From NCBI GenBank assembly GCA_026646655.1, contig JAPKHT010000114.1:1-18504 (forward strand): a DNA stretch of 18,504 bases, written 5' to 3'. Below the pieces are notes generated by a model. The model was not told where the DNA came from. It saw nothing but the letters and a program-made list of their open reading frames with translations, and ran no database searches. Shown piece by piece: positions 1 through 7,595 of the stretch. A program made the translations under genes and the position numbers. Source of the DNA: JADLBR01 sp020847615 (lineage in GTDB: Bacteria; Verrucomicrobiota; Verrucomicrobiia; JADLBR01). The stretch's first letter is position 1; every line of letters starts with the position of its first letter.

Positions 1-152
1 GTGCTGCCGGGCGTGCCGGAAACTCTAGCCGAGCTGCGGCGGCGGAAGGTTCGTCTCTCATTCTTCACCAACGATAATTCCAACCCGGTCGCCTTCTGGG
101 TGGAGCGGTGCTGTGCGACGGCGCGGTGGCGATCACGCTGAAACCCGCCGCG
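1..152 (+). pseudogene. Probable HAD-family hydrolase fragment (partial, broken)
   Basis: An open frame enters from outside the window in frame 1 and stops at TGA 150-152. Its first ~37 residues resemble the region around motif II of HAD-IIA (NagD-like) phosphatases: LPGVPETLAEL, a basic turn, then RLSFFTND with the Thr expected in motif II. After about position 105 the frame turns into low-complexity residues and stops, whereas an intact enzyme would continue for some 150-200 residues with the cap and the DD motif. The likely reading is the remains of a HAD gene cut by a deletion or rearrangement that joined it to the AraC-type gene, or an assembly junction near a contig end. The family call comes from a short match by eye. 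Confidence 0.35.
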
Positions 153-791
153 GATTGCCGGTTCGTGCGGGGGCAGTACGCGGCTTCGTTGCTTGGTCGC
201 TTCCGGGGCGGTGCGGCACCTGGCTCGCCCGCGTGCCTGGACGACTGCCTCCGGTGCCCGAAGCGCAACTCGCCAGAATTGGCGGGCGGTTCGATGGACG
301 CCGCGATGCGGTACGCGGCATTTCGGCTTTCGGAGATCGGCCCCGGGCGGGCGTCTATGGATTTGATCGCGCAGGGCCTCTTGCTCGAGGTGCTGGGCAT
401 GGTCCTGCTGGACCAAGAGGAGTCGCCGCCCGACGCGGGATGTTCGCGGATCTGCGGCGGCCTCTGCCATATCGAGGCCGCCGCGCGGCATCTGGAGGGC
501 AGCCTGGAGGGGAGGCATTCGATCAGGTCCGTGGCCCGGGCGGTGGGCACGAACGAGTTCAAGGTCAAGCAGGGGTTCCGGAGGGTGTACAAGACGACGG
601 TTTTCGGCTACCTGCGCAAGGTGCGGATGGATCGGGCCCGGGTATTGTTCGAGGGGGGCGAGCGCAACGTGGCTTCCGTGGCGGTGGCCGTGGGCTACAG
701 CAACCCGAGCCACTTTGCGCGGGCGTTTCGGCGCCAGTTTGGGGTCAACCCCAAGTCGTTCGTCCTGCGGCCGGAAGGGACGCGGCGCTAG
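108..791 (+). CDS. AraC-family transcriptional regulator, PchR-like, probably 5'-truncated
   Basis: Encodes 227 residues from a GTG at 108. Residues ~120-218 are a complete AraC/XylS DNA-binding domain. The first helix-turn-helix is near 138-160 (SIRSVARAVGTNEFKVKQGF). The second is near 188-210, with the family signature VGYSNPSHFARAFRRQFG and then NPKSF. The form N-x-F-K-V-K-x-G-F and TVFGYLRKVRM is typical of the PchR-type branch, which usually controls siderophore uptake and fits the iron genes downstream. Family members are usually ~290-330 residues, so the ~115-residue N-terminal part looks short. No good ribosome-binding site precedes the GTG, and a HAD-like fragment runs into this position in another frame. 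The start is therefore uncertain and the effector-binding part may be missing. The DNA-binding call is firm; the iron role is inferred from family and context. Confidence 0.8.
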   Translation: MLCDGAVAITLKPAADCRFVRGQYAASLLGRFRGGAAPGSPACLDDCLRCPKRNSPELAGGSMDAAMRYAAFRLSEIGPGRASMDLIAQGLLLEVLGMVLLDQEESPPDAGCSRICGGLCHIEAAARHLEGSLEGRHSIRSVARAVGTNEFKVKQGFRRVYKTTVFGYLRKVRMDRARVLFEGGERNVASVAVAVGYSNPSHFARAFRRQFGVNPKSFVLRPEGTRR

Positions 792-821
792 GAGTTTGTC
801 GGACTTCGTCCGGCAAACTCC
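791..821 (+). terminator. Strong hairpin at the end of the AraC gene
   Basis: Arms 791-804 and 808-821 pair over 14 bp (GGAGTTTGTCGGAC with GTCCGGCAAACTCC, one G-U) around a TTC loop. The hairpin begins on the last base of the AraC stop codon. No T-tract follows, so it may be a terminator of unusual form, an RNA-stabilising hairpin or a dispersed palindrome rather than a classical intrinsic terminator. Confidence 0.45.
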
Positions 822-837
822 TCTGGCTCGAAAATTC

Positions 838-965
838 GTAGCCACGGTCGCCAGACCGTGGACCCGCGGGCGGATCGAACGATCCCATCCGTGACCAGAT
901 GGGCCACATTTTCACCCCCGGTGGCGGCATCGCCTCCCGGGGCGGATTTTATCCCGCTTGGGGTG
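838..965 (+). repeat. Dispersed palindromic repeat, copy 1, upstream of feoA
   Basis: Begins GTAGCCACGGTCGCCAGACC. The inner hairpin is CCACGGTC (842-849) with GACCGTGG (854-861). A weaker outer pair joins GTAGCC (838-843) and GGCCAC (902-907). A shared tail follows: ATGGGCCACATTTTC, then CCCCGGTGG at 916-924. The tail also folds as CCCCGG (916-921) with CCGGGG (937-942) around GGCG/CGCC, and TTTTAT follows at 947-952, so it could act as a terminator ahead of feoA. Homologous segments lie at 3484-3603 and 5203-5255. The right boundary is approximate. Confidence 0.6.
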
Positions 966-1003
966 GAGGGCGGTCGGCGCATTGGCACAGGCTGTGCGCC
1001 GAA

Positions 1004-1231
1004 ATGAAACATCTTGGAGATCTGACACATGGCGCCCGCGCGGAGGTCGTCGGTATCGCCGGCGAAGGCGAGGGCGGGGCGCGGCTCGGCGCGCTGGGGC
1101 TGCTGCCGGGCATCGTCGTGCGCGTGGTGCATGTCGCCCCGTTGGATGATCCGATCACCGTCGAGATCGGTGGCCAGGAGATCAGCGTGCGGCGCGCCGA
1201 CGCGAGCATCGTGGCCGTCAGGGAGGTGTGA
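1004..1231 (+). CDS. feoA: FeoA ferrous iron transport protein A
   Basis: A 75-residue SH3-like cytoplasmic protein that partners FeoB in Fe2+ import. The family pattern is clear: an N-terminal LGDLTHGARAEVVGI strand region, then RLGALGLLPG (residues 28-37; the conserved R-L-x-x-L-G-x-x-P-G turn), then VVHVAPLDDPITVEIGG and an end in SVRRADASIVAV, as expected for FeoA. The start was chosen at ATG 1004 because it gives the usual FeoA length. An in-frame ATG at 899 would add 35 residues encoded by the repeat and hairpin region. No strong Shine-Dalgarno precedes 1004. Only 3 nt separate its TGA from the feoB ATG, so the two are one operon. No Fur box is evident upstream. Confidence 0.92.
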   Translation: MKHLGDLTHGARAEVVGIAGEGEGGARLGALGLLPGIVVRVVHVAPLDDPITVEIGGQEISVRRADASIVAVREV

Positions 1232-1234
1232 GCC

Positions 1235-3445
1235 ATGGTCGCCGCCGATACCCTTGTGCGCACGCCGCTGGTGGCGTTGCTGGGCAACCCGAACACGGGC
1301 AAATCGACCCTGTTCAATCGATTGACGGGCCTCCGCCAGCGGATCGCGAACTACCCCGGCATCACGGTGGAAAAGAAGACCGGCACCTGTTTCATCGGGT
1401 CGGGGCCGATCGAATTGCTCGACCTTCCCGGCGCCTACAGCCTGGCGGCGCATTCCCCTGACGAGCGGGTGGTGGTGGATACGCTCACGGGCGCGTCCGG
1501 CCTCCAGCGCCCGGATGTGCTGCTGTGCGTCCTGGACGCGACCAACCTAAAGCGGAACCTGTTTCTCGCCTCGCAGCTGGCGGAGTTTGAGATCCCGATG
1601 GTGCTGGTGCTCAACCAATGGGATCTGGCGGCGCGCAATGGGCCGCCCGTCGATCCCGGCCAGCTCGAGGAATGCCTGGGGGTGCCGGTCATCGCGGCGT
1701 CGGCGAGCCGGGGCGAGGGCATCGACGCAATCCGCGGGGCGGTGGAGGGGCAGCTCTCCCAGCCGCGGCTCATGAGGCGGATCGATTGGCCCGAGGGCGT
1801 TGGGCGTGCGGCCGAGCTGGTGCGGGACGGGGCGACGGCGATGGGGGCGACCGTCGGCCAGGCCGAGGCTTTTCGGCTCATGTTCGATAACGGTGGCGCG
1901 CTGCGCGACCGCCTGGGCCTGCCCAGAGATCGATTTGCCCCGATCCTGGCCGGGGCGCGCGAATCCCTGCGCGAGTCGGGTCTCAACCCAGGACCCGCCG
2001 AGGCGCTGCTGCACTATAGGCATATCGAGGCGCTGCTGGATCGCGCCAAGGCCGCCCCGCGCGTGCGGGCGCGCGGGGTGTCGGAGTCCGTGGACGCCCT
2101 GCTTCTGCACCGTTTTTGGGGGAGCCTGATTTTCGTCGGGATCATGTGGGTCGTGTTCCAATCGGTCTATTCGTGGGCCGGGCCGCTGATGGATGGCATC
2201 GACGCGGTCACCGGTTCCCTCCAGGCCTGGGCCGGTGCGCCACTCGATGGTCTCCCGGTGCTCCAGAGCCTCGTCGTGGATGGGATCATCGCCGGGGTCG
2301 GCGGTGTCGTGATTTTCCTCCCCCAGATCTTCATCCTGTTTCTCTTCATCGGGCTTCTTGAGGACACGGGCTATCTCGCGCGTGCCGCGTTCCTGATGGA
2401 CAAGCTCTTCGGGTGGTGCGGGCTCAACGGGAAGAGCTTCGTGCCCCTGTTGTCCAGCTATGCGTGCGCGATCCCCGGGGTCATGGCCGCGCGCGCCCTC
2501 GAGGACCCGCGGGCGCGGCTCACGACGATCCTGATCGCGCCTTTGATGAGCTGTTCCGCCCGGCTGCCGGTGTACGTGTTGCTCATTGGCGCGTTCATCG
2601 AGCCGGCCCATGGCGCGGCGGTGGCCGGCTGGGTCCTGTTCGCGATGCACTTCGTCGGCGCGGCGGTGGCGATGCCCCTCGCCTGGGTCGTGAACCGAGT
2701 CCTGCTGGGGGCGAGGCCGCTGCCGTTCATCCTCGAGATGCCGGACTACAAGGTGCCGCTGGTGCGGAATCTCGCGCTGCGGATGTGGGAGCGGGGGCGG
2801 GAGTTCCTGGTGCGGGCCGGCACCGTGATCCTGGCCTTTTCGGTCATTATCTGGGCCCTGCTCTACTTCCCGCGCGACGCGTCCGTGGCCGATGCCACCC
2901 GCGCCGCATTCATCGCGGAGCAAAGGGCCGCGGGGGCCGCCGCCGCGGAGATCGAGGCTCGCCTGGCCGACGAGGAAGGGGAACTGGCCGCCCAGCTCCA
3001 GGCGCGGGTGGACGGGGCCTACATCGAGCAGAGTTGGATGGGGCGCGCCGGGCGGGCCGTGCAGCCGGTCTTCGATCCCGCGGGCTTCGACTGGAAAATC
3101 ACACTGGGTGTGCTCTCGAGCTTTCCCGCCCGCGAGGTCATCATCTCGACGCTCGGGATCATCTACAAGCTCGGCTCCGACGTGGACGAGGAGTCCGGCG
3201 GGCTGCGGGCGACGATGGCCGCGGAGCGGTGGGCGTCCGGGCCTCGCGCGGGACAACCCGTCTATACGATCCCCGTCGTCATCGGCATCATGGTTTTCTT
3301 CGCCCTGTGCATGCAGTGCGGCGCCACCGTCGCGGTCATCGCCCGCGAACTGAACTGGCGCTGGGCGACCGCGTCGTTCTTCTCCATGACGGCGCTTGCC
3401 TGGCTCGCAGCGGTCGCCGTGTATCAGATAGGGAGCCGATTCTAG
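1235..3445 (+). CDS. feoB: FeoB ferrous iron permease
   Basis: A 736-residue inner-membrane Fe2+ transporter with an N-terminal G protein. G motifs seen: G1 GNPNTGKST (17-25), switch-I Thr in PGIT (41-44), G3 DLPG (63-66), G4 NQWD (127-130) and G5 ASASRGEG. After a helical linker, the membrane part starts near residue 290. The two Gate/Nucleoside-recognition segments carry the conserved cores GLNGKSFVPLLSSYACAIPG (396-415, Cys411) and PLMSCSARLPVY (436-447, Cys440). A third conserved Cys lies in MQCGATVAVIARE (693-705). An Ala/Glu-rich helix (~555-590) sits between membrane segments, as in many FeoBs. GGGAGG at 1221-1226 lies 8 nt before the ATG. No FeoC follows. Length and motifs are normal, so this should be functional. 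Confidence 0.96.
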   Translation: MVAADTLVRTPLVALLGNPNTGKSTLFNRLTGLRQRIANYPGITVEKKTGTCFIGSGPIELLDLPGAYSLAAHSPDERVVVDTLTGASGLQRPDVLLCVLDATNLKRNLFLASQLAEFEIPMVLVLNQWDLAARNGPPVDPGQLEECLGVPVIAASASRGEGIDAIRGAVEGQLSQPRLMRRIDWPEGVGRAAELVRDGATAMGATVGQAEAFRLMFDNGGALRDRLGLPRDRFAPILAGARESLRESGLNPGPAEALLHYRHIEALLDRAKAAPRVRARGVSESVDALLLHRFWGSLIFVGIMWVVFQSVYSWAGPLMDGIDAVTGSLQAWAGAPLDGLPVLQSLVVDGIIAGVGGVVIFLPQIFILFLFIGLLEDTGYLARAAFLMDKLFGWCGLNGKSFVPLLSSYACAIPGVMAARALEDPRARLTTILIAPLMSCSARLPVYVLLIGAFIEPAHGAAVAGWVLFAMHFVGAAVAMPLAWVVNRVLLGARPLPFILEMPDYKVPLVRNLALRMWERGREFLVRAGTVILAFSVIIWALLYFPRDASVADATRAAFIAEQRAAGAAAAEIEARLADEEGELAAQLQARVDGAYIEQSWMGRAGRAVQPVFDPAGFDWKITLGVLSSFPAREVIISTLGIIYKLGSDVDEESGGLRATMAAERWASGPRAGQPVYTIPVVIGIMVFFALCMQCGATVAVIARELNWRWATASFFSMTALAWLAAVAVYQIGSRF

Positions 3446-3483
3446 GCGGGGGGCGATGCCGTGACGGATTTGAAGGTTCCGGG

Positions 3484-3603
3484 TGTAGCCACGGTCGTCA
3501 GACCGTGGATGCGCTGGCTGAGCGTCCGGCCCATCTGGGCTACACCTTGTGCCCCGGTGGTGTCCCGCCGCGCGGGATCGGGCCGAAAATTCCGCTTGCG
3601 CGG
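3484..3603 (+). repeat. Dispersed palindromic repeat, copy 2, between feoB and the porin gene
   Basis: TGTAGCC (3484-3490) pairs perfectly with GGCTACA (3537-3543), enclosing the hairpin CCACGGTC (3489-3496) with GACCGTGG (3501-3508). The tail CCCCGGTGG (3552-3560), then a GGGCCGAAAATTCCGCTTG block, matches the tail of copy 1 (GGGGCGGATTTTATCCCGCTTG) with small gaps. The copy fills most of the 235-bp gap after feoB. Nothing else coding is visible in that gap. Confidence 0.6.
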
Positions 3604-3618
3604 GGCGGGGCGCGCGCG

Positions 3619-3646
3619 TATTACGTTTGTATATTTCGTATGATTC
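3619..3646 (+). promoter_or_regulatory. AT-rich possible promoter/operator for the porin gene
   Basis: This is a sharp AT-rich island in an otherwise GC-rich gap. It contains TATGAT (3639-3644), a good -10 hexamer, and a loose dyad ATTACG/CGTAT around it (3620-3640). No convincing -35 lies 16-18 nt upstream, so an activator-dependent promoter or a metal-regulator site is possible. It lies 37 nt before the porin ATG. Confidence 0.3.
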
Positions 3647-3680
3647 TTGGCCAAGGTGGCCGGGAGACAAGGAGGATGCG

Positions 3681-5126
3681 ATGAGGGATGGCGTGGGACG
3701 TGGCGTGTTGTTCTTGGTTTGCGCGCTCTGGGCGGCCGGTGCATCGGGGGCCGAGATGGAGGACAGGGCGAAGCAGCTGGAGGCGCGCGCGAAAGAGCTG
3801 GAGGCGCAGGCCAGGGAGAACGCGAAACTGATCGAGGACGCGGGCATCTATCTGGAGACGGCTAAGACCGGGGTCAAGCTGGGGGGCTGGGTGAACGCCA
3901 GTTACACCTATGGGCTCAACGGGGGCGGCACCGACAGCGGGCTCAACGGCACCCCGACGGAGAACCTCGTCACCGGCGACGATTCCAACGATTTCAACAT
4001 GAACGCGGTGCGGCTGATCCTGGAGAAGGCGCTGCCGGAGGAGAACACGTGGGCGGCCGGCTTTCGCGTGGACCTGGTGTTCGGCGAGGACGCGAAGGGA
4101 GGGTTCGACAACGACGCCGGATTTGGCAATGGCAACAGCGCGGTGAACATCGAGGCGGCCTTCGTGCAGCTGCGGGTGCCGGTGGGCCCCGGGATCGACG
4201 TGTCGGTGGGCAAGTGGTTCGCGCTGCTGGGCTACGAGGCCACCGACCGCGCCGAGAACGACAACTTCACATTCGGCCTCCTGGCGAGCTTTCTGGAGCC
4301 GGGCACCCACACCGGCATCCTGGCCAGCATCCCGCTGAATGACCTCCTGACCCTCCACTTCGGCGTGGCGAATGGCTGGGATAACTCCGACACCGACTTT
4401 CTGGATGGCGACGAGTTCCTCGGCGACGACGGGCCCTCGGACATCGCCAAGATGATCACCACCGCCCTCGAGCTGACCAACCCGGGCGGCAACGCGTGGC
4501 TCATCGCGGGCGCGGCGTGGTCGCCGGAGGGCGATGCCTTCGCGGCGAACGTCGCCAATGGCATCCTCGATGGGACCGCCGACGGGAGCGACATCGATGG
4601 CACCGAGAACCAGAACTTCTTCGCCTTCAGCATCAATGGCGCGTGGGAGCCGGTGTGCTGCGACGGGCGGCTGAAGCTGGCCTTCAACGTCGACTTCGTC
4701 TACGCGGAGGACAACCTGCACCGGTTCGCCGGCGATCCGGCCTACGCCCGCGACGCCAACGGCGCCACCGCCTGGGGCGCGGCGCTCTACGCGAAATACA
4801 GCCTCTCGGACCGCTTCTACCTCGCCGGTCGCGCGGAATACCTGCACGCCGACGATGGCACGCTCGGATTCACCGACGGGCTGGTGCCCTGGGACAACAG
4901 CAACGCATCGATCGACGAGAATAACGTCTACACCGGCAACGCCGACCTGTATTCGTTCACCCTGACCGCCGGCTTCGCTCCCTGCGACGGTCTCCTGCTC
5001 CGCGCGGAGTACCGCCTCGACGCCATCTCCAGCGACGGCGGCGACGACGGCGAGGGCAACCTCTTCGGCAACAACCAGACCGACCAGCACATGTTCTCGG
5101 TCGATGCGGTGTATTCATTCTGGTGA
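3681..5126 (+). CDS. Outer-membrane beta-barrel porin (OmpL-like, Bbp2-type)
   Basis: A 481-residue exported protein. The start is fixed by AAGGAGG (3669-3675), 5 nt before the ATG. Residues 1-23 are a signal peptide ending ASG|AE. Residues ~25-54 are a short charged coiled coil rich in K-x-L-E-A repeats. From ~62 onward there are alternating beta-strand patterns (LGGWVNASYTYGLNGG, WAAGFRVDLVFGEDA, DRFYLAGRAEYLHADDG). The last residues FSVDAVYSFW end in an aromatic, as barrels recognised by BAM do. The overall form matches putative beta-barrel porin-2 proteins, which diffuse small solutes; the substrate is unknown. Its place between feoB and a TonB receptor suggests a link with metal or ligand entry, but that is inference. 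Mature Cys326, Cys327 and Cys435 lie in strand-connecting turns. Confidence 0.82.
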   Translation: MRDGVGRGVLFLVCALWAAGASGAEMEDRAKQLEARAKELEAQARENAKLIEDAGIYLETAKTGVKLGGWVNASYTYGLNGGGTDSGLNGTPTENLVTGDDSNDFNMNAVRLILEKALPEENTWAAGFRVDLVFGEDAKGGFDNDAGFGNGNSAVNIEAAFVQLRVPVGPGIDVSVGKWFALLGYEATDRAENDNFTFGLLASFLEPGTHTGILASIPLNDLLTLHFGVANGWDNSDTDFLDGDEFLGDDGPSDIAKMITTALELTNPGGNAWLIAGAAWSPEGDAFAANVANGILDGTADGSDIDGTENQNFFAFSINGAWEPVCCDGRLKLAFNVDFVYAEDNLHRFAGDPAYARDANGATAWGAALYAKYSLSDRFYLAGRAEYLHADDGTLGFTDGLVPWDNSNASIDENNVYTGNADLYSFTLTAGFAPCDGLLLRAEYRLDAISSDGGDDGEGNLFGNNQTDQHMFSVDAVYSFW

Positions 5127-5182
5127 GGGTCGGGTTGTATTCTCGGGCGCTTGCTTGAACATTGCCGCATCGCATCCCGTGG

Positions 5183-5255
5183 CCGAACGCGCGAGCGTTT
5201 GGGCGCCAAAGCCTCACGGCTTCGGCTACATCTTCTTCCCCGGTGGTCCGCCCTG
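5183..5255 (+). repeat. Dispersed repeat, divergent copy 3, before the TonB receptor
   Basis: The tail TTCGGCTACATCTTCTTCC then CCCCGGTGG (5238-5246) matches the tails of copies 1 and 2. The front half differs: instead of CCACGGTC it carries hairpins CCGAACGC/GCGTTTGG (5183-5202, loop GCGA) and AAGCC/GGCTT around TCAC (5209-5222). CCCCGGTGG lies 128 nt before the receptor ATG, against 129 nt between the motif of copy 2 and the porin ATG. Confidence 0.45.
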
Positions 5256-5285
5256 ATCGGGGTCAGTCCATATAAAAACTTCTGG

Positions 5286-5314
5286 TTGCGGAGGATTAAC
5301 GGACCTTCTAGCAT
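5286..5314 (+). promoter_or_regulatory. Possible sigma70 promoter for the TonB receptor gene
   Basis: TTGCGG (5286-5291), 17 nt, TAGCAT (5309-5314), placing a start near 5321 and a leader of ~45 nt. Both hexamers match the consensus at 4 of 6 positions. A TATAAA at 5271-5276 is a better -10 but lacks a -35. Confidence 0.28.
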
Positions 5315-5365
5315 CCGCACTTCGACATGGGTGATCAACCGGCCGTCAAGAGCGAGGGTCTATTC

Positions 5366-7594
5366 ATGAGGATCGACGATTCATTCATGGTGCGGCACGG
5401 GCGTGGCCTTGCGGCGGCATTGGTCGCCGGGGCCGCCTGTGGCGTGTCCGGCGTGCCGGTCGCGGCTGAGACCAACGCGCCGGTGGCGGTGGTGACGGTG
5501 GTTGGGGCGCGCGAGGGCGCGCCGCCCGCGGGGCCGTCGCTGACGGTGCTGGACACGTCGGTGCTGCCGATCGGGAACCAGGTGGAGGTGCGGTCCCTGT
5601 CTGGGCTGGCCCCGAATTTCTCGGTGGCGGACAGCGGGGTGCGGGCGTTTGGCGACGTGACCACGATGCGGGGCACGGCGAACACGCCCTTCTTTGGCAG
5701 TCCCGGAACGGTCGTGTATCTGGACGACGTGCCGCTGGGGCCGACGTTCGCGCAGGGCGGCTCGCTGTGGGATCCGCGGCGGGTGGACGTGCTGCGGGGC
5801 CCGCGGAGCACGGCGTTCGGGTTCAACGCGCCGGGGGGCGTGGTCCGGGCGCAGACGGCGCTTCCCGGCAACGACTATCGCGCGAGCGCGTCGTTCGGCT
5901 ACGGCAGTTTCGATGCGCAGTCGTACGAGGTGACGGCGTCGGGGCCGGTGGTGAAGGACCGGCTCTCGCTCGCGCTGCACGGCTATCACGAGTATAGCGA
6001 GGGATTCATCGAGAACACCTTCTTGAACAAGAGGGCCGACGAGCGCGATGCCCTGGGCGGGCGCGGGGTGCTGCGATGGACGCCGACGGAGGAGTGGGAC
6101 ATCCGGCTGACCGTGTCCGCGGAGCGGTTCGATGATGGCGCGCAGCCGATCACCCCTCTCGACCCGGAGGACCGCTATCAGGTCGAGTCCGACCTGGACG
6201 CCATCACCCAACTGGACACGCAGATGCAGGCGCTGCGGATCGAGCGGCGCTTCGACTGGGGGCGCGTCGTTTCCATCACCGCGCGGCAGGACTGGGATCT
6301 CGACCCGAACACCGTCGACCTGGATCTCTCGCCCGCGAATCTGCTCGCCGGCTATGTCATCCCCGGCCTTCCGATCGACCCGATCGCGGACAACCCGCTC
6401 CAGGGCGCGACCTCGACGATCCGGCAGAGGCGCGAGCAGTGGAGCCAGGAGATCCGATTTGAGTCACCGCCCGACGATCCCTCGCCGCTCTCGTGGGACG
6501 CGGGCTTCTTCTTCATGGCCGCCGAGGTGAACGGGACATCCACGCGCAGCCTGCCGGGGCTGGCGTTCGAGGAGCTCGTCATCCCCTTCTTCGGGACGTT
6601 CCTGGTGCCGGTGGGCCAGATCGTGGAATATCAGGACACGGCATTCGATATCTCGGAGCAGAATTACGCGCTATTCGGGAACGCGGGCTGGGAGCTGTGC
6701 CGGGGATTCGAGCTGAAGTTCGGCATGAGGCTGGACCTGGCTGAGCGCGAGATCAACCGGGTCCGGCGGGTGGGCGAGGAGCGCTTTGAGGTGCGCAAGC
6801 CCGCGACCTATACCAACATCGCCCCGGAGTTCGGCTTCGAGTGGGAGTGCTGCGATATGGTGACATTCCATGGGCGGACGGGCCTGGCGTTCAAGCCGGG
6901 GGGATTCTCGGCGTATTCGGACATCGCCGAGGAGGCGCAGTTTGACACCGAGTCGATCTGGGCCAACGAGATCGGCGTGCGGTTTGAGGCCTGGGGCGGG
7001 AAGCTGCGGCTGGGCGCCACGGCCTTCTGGAACGAGGTGAAGGATTATCAGGTGGAGCGGTCGGTGACGTTTGGGGAATACGTGGTGATCAACGCGCCGG
7101 AGGTGACGGCGCGGGGCGTCGAGGTCGAGCTGCTGGCGCGGCCGTTCGAGGGTTTCGTGGTCGGCGGGAACTTCGGTCTGACGCAGGCGCAGTTCGACGA
7201 CTATCGCGACCCCTATCCCCAGGCCGACGCCACGGGCGTCCCGATCCCCGGCGCCGAGCGACTGGATTACACGGGCAACGAGGTCCCCTTCGTACCGGCG
7301 TGGACGGCGTCGGTCTTCGCGAGCTATCGCCACGCGTGCGGGGCGTTCGCCCGGGTGGAGGGGACGTTCATCGGCGACACCTTCTACGATGAGCTCAACA
7401 GCCCGTATTTCCGGCAGTCGAGCTACGGCCTGCTCGGGGCGACGGTGGGCTACGAGCACGAGCGGTTCTCGGTGGCGCTCTATGGTTGCAATCTCACGGG
7501 CACGGAATATTTCTCCTACGTGGTGCCGAGCATCGTCGCGGGGAACGTCGGCGCGCCGCAGGCGGTCGGGTTCAAGGTGACGCTGAAGTACTGA
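5366..7594 (+). CDS. TonB-dependent outer-membrane receptor (iron-complex type)
   Basis: A 742-residue ligand-gated receptor for energy-dependent uptake across the outer membrane. The signal peptide is residues 1-34 (hydrophobic GLAALVAGAA core, end VAA|ET). A TonB box lies at ~39-47 (PVAVVTVVG). The plug domain runs from ~50 to ~165, with the usual landmarks VVYLDDVPLGPTF (116-128), RRVDVLRGPRSTAFGFNAPG and GGVVRAQT. The rest is a 22-strand-type barrel ending VGFKVTLKY. There is no STN signalling domain, so it does not control an anti-sigma factor directly. VYLDDVP-type plugs are common in siderophore and heme receptors and also in related receptors of other cargo, so the ligand cannot be named. 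The start at ATG 5366 was chosen for GAGG 8 nt upstream; an in-frame ATG at 5327 would bury the signal peptide. The next gene follows after 1 nt. Confidence 0.9.
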   Translation: MRIDDSFMVRHGRGLAAALVAGAACGVSGVPVAAETNAPVAVVTVVGAREGAPPAGPSLTVLDTSVLPIGNQVEVRSLSGLAPNFSVADSGVRAFGDVTTMRGTANTPFFGSPGTVVYLDDVPLGPTFAQGGSLWDPRRVDVLRGPRSTAFGFNAPGGVVRAQTALPGNDYRASASFGYGSFDAQSYEVTASGPVVKDRLSLALHGYHEYSEGFIENTFLNKRADERDALGGRGVLRWTPTEEWDIRLTVSAERFDDGAQPITPLDPEDRYQVESDLDAITQLDTQMQALRIERRFDWGRVVSITARQDWDLDPNTVDLDLSPANLLAGYVIPGLPIDPIADNPLQGATSTIRQRREQWSQEIRFESPPDDPSPLSWDAGFFFMAAEVNGTSTRSLPGLAFEELVIPFFGTFLVPVGQIVEYQDTAFDISEQNYALFGNAGWELCRGFELKFGMRLDLAEREINRVRRVGEERFEVRKPATYTNIAPEFGFEWECCDMVTFHGRTGLAFKPGGFSAYSDIAEEAQFDTESIWANEIGVRFEAWGGKLRLGATAFWNEVKDYQVERSVTFGEYVVINAPEVTARGVEVELLARPFEGFVVGGNFGLTQAQFDDYRDPYPQADATGVPIPGAERLDYTGNEVPFVPAWTASVFASYRHACGAFARVEGTFIGDTFYDELNSPYFRQSSYGLLGATVGYEHERFSVALYGCNLTGTEYFSYVVPSIVAGNVGAPQAVGFKVTLKY

Positions 7595-7595
7595 T

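Noticed and set aside
1547..3847. Very long open frame antisense to feoB
   Set aside because: It is a GC-bias shadow: the product is rich in Arg, Pro, His and Asp with no domain, while the sense strand encodes a full FeoB.
3621..5090. Long - strand open frame opposite the porin
   Set aside because: Val/Glu/Arg-rich shadow of a GC-rich gene that has a signal peptide and barrel pattern on the sense strand.
5271..5276. TATAAA as the -10 of the receptor promoter
   Set aside because: It is a good hexamer, but no -35-like sequence lies 16-18 nt upstream.
5127..5365. Cobalamin riboswitch or Fur box before the TonB receptor
   Set aside because: The gap holds a repeat copy and hairpins, but no B12 box and nothing close to the GATAATGATAAT-type Fur pattern.
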